The translations under genes were made by a program, and so were the position numbers. A DNA stretch of 64,000 nucleotides. It comes from an uncultured Caldilineaceae bacterium. Its GTDB lineage: Bacteria; Chloroflexota; Anaerolineae; Caldilineales; Caldilineaceae. Of the stretch, positions 37,995-45,612 are shown one piece after another. The notes below the pieces were generated by a model, which worked only from the letters and a program-made list of their open reading frames with translations, searched no databases and had not been told where the DNA came from. Position 1 is the stretch's first letter. The number at the start of each line of letters is the position of its first letter. Location of the stretch: the NCBI GenBank assembly GCA_951812725.1, contig OX638330.1, forward strand, positions 4,381,405-4,445,404, given 5' to 3'.

Positions 37995-39224
37995 TCACTG
38001 ACCACCGGTCGCTGCTGTTATGCGCTTCAACGCGTTTCTTCCGAAAATTGTCAGGGCCTGGTCGTCGTTCAACGGGTGGAAGAGACCGGGTCGGACGTCG
38101 CGCAGATAGCGTTCCAATGGCATGCTGCGGGACATGGCCGCGCCGCCGACCACCCGCACCGCGTGGTCTACGGCCTCGATTGCGTTGTTGGTGACGGTAA
38201 ACTTGGTGGCGATCACGGCAGGGGATAGTTCATCCCGGCGCGCGACGAGTTGATCCCAGTCGTTGGCGGTGTTGTAGAGGAGCGCTCTGGCCTGGAGCAG
38301 CAGCAGTTCGGCCTGGCCGAGGCGGCGCTGGATGCTCTCTAACTCGGCGATCGGTTTGCCGAGGGCGGTGGGCACGCGCTTGAGGGCGAAATCGGTGGCA
38401 AAGTCGAGGGCGGCCTGGGCTACGCCGAGGTAGACGGCGCCGACGGTGCAGATAAACCAGGCGTTGGCCGGGGCCTTGCCGGTTGTGCGGGGGCTGGGCG
38501 CGCCGCGCCCGATCATCAGATCTTCCGGCACGCGGGCGTTGACGATTTTGAGATCGTGGCTGCCGGTGGCGCGCATTCCGAAAGCGTCCCAGGTTTCGAT
38601 AATTTCAAAGTGGGGGCCGGCCGGGATGACGAAGCGGGCAACGTGGCCGCTGCTGTCCTGCAGGGCCGCGGGAATGATGAAATAGTCCATCTCCGGACTG
38701 AGGCTGGCGAACGTTTTGAGCCCGTTGACGAGCCATACGGTTTTGCCATTCTCCCGGACCGGTGCGGCGGTTGTTTCCGGGAGTCCGCCGCGGCTGGGGC
38801 TGCCCAGATTGGGCTCGGTGGCGACGGAGTTGATCAGCGCGCCCTGTTCGACGGCATCGCGGCAGATCTGGGCGAAGAGAGATGGGGGCCAGCTGCTGCG
38901 TTCCTCATCGGCTGCGGCGCCGGCGACAATTTCGGCGACGCCGCCGACCACCTGCACGTGCATGACAAAGCTGAGCGCGGTGCTGCCGTCTCCCTGTGCC
39001 AGCGTTTCCATCGTCAAGGTTGATTCGAGCAGATTGGCGCCCCAGCCGCCGAACTCCTGTGGGACCACCAGGGCCGGCAGGCCGACCCGCCGGATGTCAA
39101 CGAAGTTTTCGTGCGGGAAGGTCCCGTCGCGGTCGTGCTGGGCAGCCCGCGCGCGCAACGCGGGGAGCAAGCTGCGGGCGACGTCGATAAATTGCTGCTG
39201 ACGATCGGTTCTCGGGTAAAGCAT
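37995..39224 (-). CDS. Acyl-CoA-dehydrogenase-fold flavoprotein
   Basis: This 409-residue protein has the acyl-CoA dehydrogenase fold. It has the N-terminal helical part (GLPALVVPQEFGGWGA), the middle beta domain with WLVNGLKTFASLSPEMDYF and ETWDAFGMRATGSHD, and the C-terminal helices with VRVVGGAAMSRSMPLERYLR. The end, RDVRPGLFHPLNDDQAL, lacks the usual EGT-type turn of classical enzymes, so it may instead be a DszC-like monooxygenase. GGAGG lies four bases before the ATG. It is divergent from the B12-binding subunit and MeaB genes, which might place it in organic-acid breakdown; that link is inference. Confidence 0.8.
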   Translation of the reverse strand: MLYPRTDRQQQFIDVARSLLPALRARAAQHDRDGTFPHENFVDIRRVGLPALVVPQEFGGWGANLLESTLTMETLAQGDGSTALSFVMHVQVVGGVAEIVAGAAADEERSSWPPSLFAQICRDAVEQGALINSVATEPNLGSPSRGGLPETTAAPVRENGKTVWLVNGLKTFASLSPEMDYFIIPAALQDSSGHVARFVIPAGPHFEIIETWDAFGMRATGSHDLKIVNARVPEDLMIGRGAPSPRTTGKAPANAWFICTVGAVYLGVAQAALDFATDFALKRVPTALGKPIAELESIQRRLGQAELLLLQARALLYNTANDWDQLVARRDELSPAVIATKFTVTNNAIEAVDHAVRVVGGAAMSRSMPLERYLRDVRPGLFHPLNDDQALTIFGRNALKRITAATGGQ

Positions 39225-39422
39225 ACTGCCTCCGAAACTGCGATGGCTAGTACAGTTTCTGACTGCTGATCAAGGTTCACTGTCCACAGGTGATACTGAC
39301 AGCGGTTTTGGCGATGCGCAGCGAGTATTTTAACATAGTTCTGACGGGACTTACTATATTCACTCAGCCTTTTTCCGGTGCACATACGCTGGAATCGCAA
39401 GCGCCTTCGGCATGGGGATTCG

Positions 39423-39824
39423 ATGAAGCATAGCCAGATACGGGTTCTGATCGCCAAGCCGGGGCTGGACGGCCACGACCGCGGCGCCAAGGTAATTGCC
39501 AGGGCGTTACGCGATGCCGGATTCGAGGTGATCTACACGGGTATCCGGCAGACGCCCCTGATGATCGCGGAGGCCGCCTTGCAAGAGGATGTGGATGTCG
39601 TCGGCCTGTCGATCCTCAGCGGCGCGCATATGACATTGTGCCCCAAGGTCGTCGAACTGCTGCATACCCAGGGTCAGGAGGATGTGCTGGTGCTTTTGGG
39701 CGGCATTATTCCTGACGACGATGCCGCCGAACTTAGAGCCGCGGGCGTTCATGCAGTCTTTGGGCCGGGCACGTCCTCGGCCGAGATCATCGCTTTCATC
39801 CAAACTGCCGTGGCCAGTGGATAG
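39423..39824 (+). CDS. Cobalamin-binding (methylmalonyl-CoA mutase C-terminal type) protein
   Basis: This 133-residue protein is a stand-alone B12-binding domain. It has [20 protein letters not shown] with the D-x-H-x-x-G motif whose histidine ligates cobalt, then [14 protein letters not shown] (S-x-L) and [10 protein letters not shown] (G-G). It equals the small or C-terminal domain of methylmalonyl-CoA mutase and relatives. The catalytic TIM-barrel subunit is not in the window. The ATG follows GGGGATTCG. It is probably in an operon with meaB, 117 bp downstream, which protects and reloads such mutases. Confidence 0.9.
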   Translation: MKHSQIRVLIAKPGLDGHDRGAKVIARALRDAGFEVIYTGIRQTPLMIAEAALQEDVDVVGLSILSGAHMTLCPKVVELLHTQGQEDVLVLLGGIIPDDDAAELRAAGVHAVFGPGTSSAEIIAFIQTAVASG

Positions 39825-39941
39825 CGGCTCTGGCATTTGCGAGCGCCCAGCGGCTGGGATCGCAGATGTCTTCGACCAGTGGTTGGCGCCTGTGCTGTCC
39901 ACTCGCCGCGAACCACTGGATGCTGGCAACCGGTGTTGCCA

Positions 39942-40967
39942 ATGCCCAAACCAAATCCCACCCAGAAACTGATTGATGGCCTCCTGAGGGGGGACCGGCT
40001 CGCGCTTGCGCGCGCTATCAGCCGCGTGGAGGATGACGCGGAGGAGGCCGCCCGGCTTGTGCAGGCGGTCTTCGCGCACACGGGCAAGGCGCATCTGATC
40101 GGCATCACCGGTGCGCCGGGCACGGGCAAGTCGACGTTGGTCTCGGCGCTGGTCGAGAGCTACCGGGCGCGCGGGTTGAGCGTGGGTGTGCTGGCGGTGG
40201 ACCCGACCAGTCCCTTCAGCGGCGGCGCGCTGCTGGGGGATCGCGTGCGTATGACAGGGCACAGCGGTGACGCCGGTGTTTTTATCCGCTCGATGGCGAC
40301 TCGCAGCGGCGCGGGCGGCCTTGCCAGAGCGAGCGCGTCCGCGCTGCTGCTGCTGGATGCAGCAGGATTTGACCGCATATTGGTTGAAACTGTGGGCGCG
40401 GGCCAGGCGGAGGTTGAAATTGCCAGCGTTGCCGATACGGTTGTGGTGGTGGAGGCGCCGGGCCTGGGTGACGAGGTGCAGGCGATCAAGGCAGGGCTGC
40501 TGGAGATCGCGGATATTTTCGCGGTGAACAAGGCGGACCGCAAGGGCGCGGCGCGTACGGTGGCGGCGCTGGAGATGATGCTGGAGACAGGAGGCGCGGC
40601 GGCTCAGACCATTCTCCATCACGGGCAGCAGATGGAGACGGGCGCGGCTGCTTCCGAAACTGAGGCGGCGGGCGGATGGGCAGTTCCTGTTCTGCAGACG
40701 GTGGCGGTCAGCGGGGGCGGTGTCGACGAGCTGCGGGATGCGCTCGAAGGGCACCGGGCATGGCTTGGCGGAAGCGGCGCGCTGGCGGCGCGCGAATGGA
40801 AGCGGCTTGACCACATGCTGCGGACGCTTGTCCAGGCCGAGCTGCTGGCGCGGATGGAACGGGCGTTGTCCCCGGATTTGCGTCGGGATCTGGTGGAACG
40901 GATGCAGGGCAGGCAGATCGATCCCTACAGCGCCGCGGCAGATTTGATGGAGAAAATGGAGGGGTAG
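39942..40967 (+). CDS. meaB: MeaB/ArgK-family GTPase chaperone of B12 mutases
   Basis: This 341-residue G3E-class GTPase has HLIGITGAPGTGKSTLVSAL (P-loop), SVGVLAVDPTSPFSGGALLG, VETVGAGQAE (DxxG-equivalent region) and ADIFAVNKADRKGA (guanine-binding NKAD). MeaB guards methylmalonyl-CoA mutase, gating cofactor loading and removing damaged cobalamin. A longer frame starting at 39837 adds 35 residues unlike the family, so the ATG at 39942 is preferred, although no clear ribosome site precedes it. The B12-binding protein gene just upstream supports the assignment. Confidence 0.92.
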   Translation: MPKPNPTQKLIDGLLRGDRLALARAISRVEDDAEEAARLVQAVFAHTGKAHLIGITGAPGTGKSTLVSALVESYRARGLSVGVLAVDPTSPFSGGALLGDRVRMTGHSGDAGVFIRSMATRSGAGGLARASASALLLLDAAGFDRILVETVGAGQAEVEIASVADTVVVVEAPGLGDEVQAIKAGLLEIADIFAVNKADRKGAARTVAALEMMLETGGAAAQTILHHGQQMETGAAASETEAAGGWAVPVLQTVAVSGGGVDELRDALEGHRAWLGGSGALAAREWKRLDHMLRTLVQAELLARMERALSPDLRRDLVERMQGRQIDPYSAAADLMEKMEG

Positions 40968-41081
40968 AGCGCCGGTCTATTGTTCTCTAATTGGGTTGGA
41001 ACAGTTGCCACTGCTCAGGCTTTGCAAGGGCCAGGCAGATGGAGTCGCATAGGTCTTTGGCATACCCTGGAACCACTCTGC

Positions 41082-41657
41082 ATGAACAGTTCAGAAATCG
41101 CAACCATCTTTTCAAATCAAGGCGCCTGGAGTGAGCAGGAATACCTGGCGCTGGATACCAACCGGCGCGTTGAATTCGACAGCGGCTTTGTAGAGTTACA
41201 CGATCCGCCGACCGATCAGCACCAGGGCATCATTGTGTATTTCATTGTCACCCTTTCAGTGCATGCGAGGCAGATCGGTGGTGTTGTGCGACCTTCCGGT
41301 ATGCGATTGCGCTTGTGGGAGCAGAAGTACCGTGAGCCGGATATTGTCCTTCTGTGCGACCGGGACAGCAGCCTGCGTCAAGAGAATTTCTGGGATGGCG
41401 CTGACCTCGCAGTTGAAATCGTCAGTCAAGGCCGCGAAGATCGCGAGCGAGACCTGGTGACGAAACGGACCGAATATGCGCGGGCGGGCATCCAGGAGTA
41501 CTGGATTGTGGATCCTGAACAGGAAACGGTCACGGTTCTGTCTCTGACCGGCGATGTCTACTCCAAAGGCAATCTCTTCGGACGCGGCGACGTCGTTACA
41601 TCTCCCCTATTGCCTGAACTTACTCTGCCCGTCGCGGAGATCCTGGACGCGAATTAG
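41082..41657 (+). CDS. Uma2 family (DUF820) putative endonuclease
   Basis: This 191-residue protein belongs to the PD-(D/E)XK-like Uma2 family. It has EQEYLALDTNRRVEFDSGFV near the N-terminus, YREPDIVLLCDRD as the aspartate strand, and LAVEIVSQGREDRERDLVTK with the E-x-V and K of the active site, then EYARAGIQEYWIVDPEQETV. Members are common in many copies in Chloroflexota and Cyanobacteria. Their targets are unknown. The longer frame from 40980 is not family-like, so this ATG is chosen. It follows meaB by 114 bp. Confidence 0.88.
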   Translation: MNSSEIATIFSNQGAWSEQEYLALDTNRRVEFDSGFVELHDPPTDQHQGIIVYFIVTLSVHARQIGGVVRPSGMRLRLWEQKYREPDIVLLCDRDSSLRQENFWDGADLAVEIVSQGREDRERDLVTKRTEYARAGIQEYWIVDPEQETVTVLSLTGDVYSKGNLFGRGDVVTSPLLPELTLPVAEILDAN

Positions 41658-41948
41658 GGCCGCGAAGATCAGTTGTTTCCCGTTACTTATTTAAATAGAG
41701 TTTGAGGCCAAGATTTCTCGCACTGGCTGCATCCGGGGATCGCCGGCGCCCCGCCCGCTTTACCGGTATTGGACGTGCGGTCCGGATTGGTCATCTTACG
41801 CTCCGCGCCAATAAAGAGAGCATATCAAACAATGTACCAGTTTCGGGAGTTCGAAGTCCCGAAAGCGATACATTTGAGCGAGACAGGCGCTGCGGGATGC
41901 GCGTAGACTGTTATGTAGAAGTAAACAGTCACGTTTTTTGTTCACTTC

Positions 41949-42851
41949 GTAACTACTAAGCCACAGTACTTGACCAGCCAGTCATCCTTGGAACCATTCA
42001 GGCTCTTGGTGACGCAACCGGTGTACAGCCGCCCCCATGCTCGCCAGCCGACAGGTTGCAAAGAATGCACACGGTCGGTGAGGCATGGTTTTGTAGGGGG
42101 GCGTTGCGGGGGCGCGGAACTGCAGGGGTCAGGGGTCAGTGATCAGTGATCAGTGATCAGTAACTTCTGCGGTTGGAGGTCGGTGGTCGGTGGGTTGAAG
42201 CGGCAAGTGGGGGAGTAGACTCCGTTCGCCAGACACGATGCTGGGGAAGAGTAAACACGGTCGGTGAGGCATGTTTTTGTAGGGGGGCGTTGCGGGGGCG
42301 CAGCCCCTGCACAAGGGAGGGCCGAAGGCCCGACCGCACAACTGCAGTGGTCAGTGGTCAGTAACTTCTGCGGTTGGAGGTCGGTGGTCGGTGGGTTGAA
42401 GCGGCAAGTGGGGGAGTAGACTCCGTTCGCCAGACACGATGCTGGGGAAGTGTAAACACGGTCGGTGAGGGATGGTTTTGTAGGGGGGCGTTGCGGGGGC
42501 GCAGCCCCTGCACAAGGGAGGGCCGAAGGCCCGACCGCACAACTGCAGTGGTCAGTGATCAGTGGTGAGTGATCAGTAACTTCTGCGGTTGGAGGTCGGT
42601 GGTCGGTGGGTTGAAGCGGCAAGTGGGGGAGTAGACTCCGTTCGCCAGACACGATGCTGGGGAAGAGTAAACACGGTCGGTGAGGCATGTTTTTGTAGGG
42701 GGGCGTTGCGGGGGCGCAGCCCCTGCACAAGGGAGGGCCGAAGGCCCGACCGCACAACTGCAGTGGTCAGTGATCAGTGGTGAGTGGTTAGTGAAAATCG
42801 CTTTCGCTCGCCTCGTTCAGCGTCGCGAACTGACTGTGGCTGAGTAGTTAC
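41949..42851. mobile_element. MITE-like element, copy D (903 bp, internally triplicated)
   Basis: This copy shows the terminal inverted repeats best. The left end is GTAACTACTAAGCCACAGT (41949-41967), and the complement of the right end is GTAACTACTCAGCCACAGT (42833-42851), with one mismatch in 19. The interior has one partial G-rich core (about 42097-42118) and three full ones. No transposase is present and no obvious target duplication flanks it. 41658-41948 and 42852-43098 hold no supported gene, but share a 43-bp imperfect direct repeat (41701-41743 and 42860-42902). Confidence 0.7.
42161..42773. repeat. Tandem repeat inside copy D (three units, 201 and 215 bp spacing)
   Basis: Each unit starts TAACTTCTGCGGTTGGAGGT (at 42161, 42362 and 42577), runs through GGTGGTCGGTGGGTTGAAGC, the AGACACGATGCTGGGGAA block and the G-rich core, and ends in a run of GTCAGTG/ATCAGTG repeats. 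Units are nearly identical. The spacing difference of 14 bp comes from the number of CAGTGATC-type short repeats. The near identity implies recent duplication. Confidence 0.85.
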
Positions 42852-43098
42852 ATATTCATTTTGAAGCCAGGACTTCTTGCGGGGGTTGCTTGCAGGGATC
42901 GCGTGTGTCTCGCTCGTTGTGTCGAAATTCGCAAGCTCCTGGTCTCTTTTGGAATGTACTTCAGGAGCCGATCCTGAACAGCTGATTCAGAAAATCGAAC
43001 ATGATGAAAGGCGGTCAAGGAAGACGCTATAGACATTCTGTTATTCCTGACCGCGTCATCCGTGATTTTAGCCAGTCCAATACTCGGGAGAGCCTTCA

Positions 43099-45450
43099 GT
43101 GAAGATCAAGCGCTTTACACCCATTCTTTTGCTCCTATTGCTGGCGGCCCTGGCGCCTGGAAGGGCAGTTGCCCAGCAGGGCTCGACTGCAGACAGTGCG
43201 ACCAGCGGCTGTGATTCTGCCAACACGATTACGCCGGGTGTTTCTGTAACCGGCGACCTCTCCGATGCGCTGGCCGCCCATGCGGACATTGCTGAAGTCA
43301 GCACATCGATTTCAGGGGGGAAGATACTGACTGCCGTCTTCCACCTGAGAGACGTTCCCGAGACCCTGACATTCAACAGGTCGGGCTCGGCGTCTGGCTC
43401 GATCGAGTACAGTTGGGAGGTGTGGGTGGACGTGGACGCCGACCCGGGAACCGGTTTTATGGGAGGTTTTGAATACCTCCTGTCGGCCTATCATACTGTG
43501 TCCGAGGAAGACAGTGGGGCCGAGTTGAAGGCAAGCACCTGGTCGCTGGGCATTGACGGACCGAAACCCGTTCTGAATGCCAAAGTCGAACTGTCTGCCG
43601 AAGCGGACACGATCACGATTACGGGGGGCGTACCAAGGCTCAAACCTGAAGTGAGGCTTGCATTCAAGAGCACTGATGCGCTGGGTGGTTCCGATCAGGT
43701 GGGATGCTTTCCTGCTTTTGGCGAGCGTGTGACACTCGGCGGCTGCGAATCCGGCCCGAGTGCCATCCTGCCCGGCCAAACCGCGGTAGACGAAATCTCC
43801 CATTCGTTACCGCCGCACATCGACATAACTGAAGTCGATACTCATTTGCGCGATGATACTCTGACCGTTGTATTCCATCTGCGGGACCTGCCGGACAGGC
43901 TCACTTTCAATCGAACCGGCGTGGCGGAAGGGCAGATGGAATATATATGGCAGGTATCGGTCGACGTGGACGGTGACAAAGAGACCGGCATTGGGGGGGC
44001 CGACTTTGCGCTTATGGCCTTTCACTTCGCGCCATCATCGGAAGTTGGAACCAATAGCACACAGTCGATCGAGAATGGGACGGAAGCCGCGGGCTGGGTA
44101 CTGTCAACAGATGGCGACGTCAGAGGTCTGTTTTTGGGCAGCGCCACTCTGAAAGCGTCTGCCGAAGCCAACACAGTTACTCTCAGCGGGGCCGTTCATG
44201 GAATCACGCCAGAATCGCGACTTACATTCGGGGTCTACGACTATTTGTATGGGTCCGATACAGTTGGATGTCTCGCGTCGGCTTTCTGGGAAGATACGTC
44301 CAATATGTGCGGTTCCGTTGAACCCTTTAACCCGGGTGATTCCGCGACGGACGACACTTTGGATGTGCTGGAACGGAGTTTTGCCGATTCCGACGAGTCT
44401 GTAGAGGCCGACAACGCCCACATTGACATCACCAGTATCAACACATCATTGTCGGGCGAGAAGCTGACAGTGGTATTCCATCTGCGAGACCTACCGGAGA
44501 CCCTGACTCTCAACAGAACGGATACTCAAAAGAGCTTCATAGAGTACAGGTGGGAGGTGAATATCGATGTTGACAATGACCGGAATACCGGCTTTGGCGG
44601 AGGCTACGAGTACCTGCTGTCGGCATATCATATTGCTTTCCTGTTAGAAAGCAGGGAAAACCATGTAGCCCCAGTCTCATCCGGACTTGCGTCCGACGTT
44701 TGGAGAATTGGCCCCAGAATGTTTGCTGCTTCCGTGGAATCATCAAGCTATGTTGCCTCGGCCGAAGCTGACACAGTTACCCTGATTGGAACCATACCTG
44801 GAATCACTGCGGAATCTCGACTCGTATTCGTTGCAGGCGACGCGTTGAGAGGCCAAGACGAACTGGAATGCCACCCTCCCATGAATGTGATGCTGTTTCC
44901 TGGCCCTTGCGGCGCGGACGAGGCCATGATCAAGCCGCTCCAGACCATAGCCGACGAAGTATCTGACGAACTGCCGGGCCACGCTGACATTATCGGCGTA
45001 AGCACGGCTCTGTCCGGTGAAACACTTGCTGTCATCTTCCAGTTGCGGGACGTGCCGGAAGAGCTCGTGTTCGACAGAGAAGGCGTAGGCGAAAGAGTGT
45101 ACGAGTATGGTTGGAAAGTGTCGATTGACGTAGACCACGGTGAGGAGAGCGGCCAATTGGGGTTGGACTACGAGATGTCCGCCATCCATACTGTCCTTCC
45201 AGAGAACAGAGACAGCAGTACCAGTGCGGCCATTGGTAGCAAAGTGGAAGTCAACACCTCGAGAAGAATTGAAGACAGTTTCAGAAGGATGGGGGAAGCG
45301 ACCATAGTCGTTTCTCCCTATGCCGATACAATCACGCTGATTGGGGACATCCCCGGCATAACGCCCGACTCGAGGCTCATTTTCGATGTATATGACTTAG
45401 GGAACGGTAGCGAATATCTCGGATGCCAAGAGTTGTCTTCGTCGGAATGA
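43099..45450 (+). CDS. Secreted protein with four Cys-bounded repeats
   Basis: This 783-residue protein has a signal peptide (ILLLLLLAALAPGRAVA). Four similar domains of about 165-190 residues follow, near residues 39-201, 215-390, 403-590 and 603-775, each starting and ending at a cysteine. Every domain contains AHIDI-like strands, LTVVFHLRDLPETLTFNR, an IEYxWEVxVDVD segment with D-x-D-x-D-x-x-T-G (calcium-loop-like), and a YLLSAYH or ALMAFHF strand. I do not recognise the domain. It is probably extracellular and beta-rich. The start is GTG after GGGAG. No membrane anchor or enzyme motif is seen. It stands alone between copy D and the AddAB genes. Confidence 0.8.
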   Translation: MKIKRFTPILLLLLLAALAPGRAVAQQGSTADSATSGCDSANTITPGVSVTGDLSDALAAHADIAEVSTSISGGKILTAVFHLRDVPETLTFNRSGSASGSIEYSWEVWVDVDADPGTGFMGGFEYLLSAYHTVSEEDSGAELKASTWSLGIDGPKPVLNAKVELSAEADTITITGGVPRLKPEVRLAFKSTDALGGSDQVGCFPAFGERVTLGGCESGPSAILPGQTAVDEISHSLPPHIDITEVDTHLRDDTLTVVFHLRDLPDRLTFNRTGVAEGQMEYIWQVSVDVDGDKETGIGGADFALMAFHFAPSSEVGTNSTQSIENGTEAAGWVLSTDGDVRGLFLGSATLKASAEANTVTLSGAVHGITPESRLTFGVYDYLYGSDTVGCLASAFWEDTSNMCGSVEPFNPGDSATDDTLDVLERSFADSDESVEADNAHIDITSINTSLSGEKLTVVFHLRDLPETLTLNRTDTQKSFIEYRWEVNIDVDNDRNTGFGGGYEYLLSAYHIAFLLESRENHVAPVSSGLASDVWRIGPRMFAASVESSSYVASAEADTVTLIGTIPGITAESRLVFVAGDALRGQDELECHPPMNVMLFPGPCGADEAMIKPLQTIADEVSDELPGHADIIGVSTALSGETLAVIFQLRDVPEELVFDREGVGERVYEYGWKVSIDVDHGEESGQLGLDYEMSAIHTVLPENRDSSTSAAIGSKVEVNTSRRIEDSFRRMGEATIVVSPYADTITLIGDIPGITPDSRLIFDVYDLGNGSEYLGCQELSSSE

Positions 45451-45612
45451 CAGCGGCTGAGCGTTTTAGATGCCTGGAAAAGCGTTTTGGTCTCTTCGAC
45501 AAAAGCGAGACCGTCGTGACGCTTGAGCGGCCCCTTATGTGACCTGGCTGTTCTACTCAGTTCCTACGGGTAGGGTCACAGTGTCCCAGGGCCAGAGAGC
45601 TACCATCCCGGC

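Noticed and set aside
41702-41959. 85-codon plus-strand frame before copy D
   Set aside because: No ribosome site, no recognisable motifs, and it runs into the element terminus.
42143-42757. Minus-strand open frame with repeated CRGCAPATPP-like peptide
   Set aside because: It is the translation of the tandem G-rich cores in the MITE-like element; the same peptide appears at all copies in whatever frame is open, with no ribosome site.
42161-42773. CRISPR-like spacing at 42 kb
   Set aside because: Units of about 200 bp are near-identical along their whole length; this is internal duplication of a mobile element.
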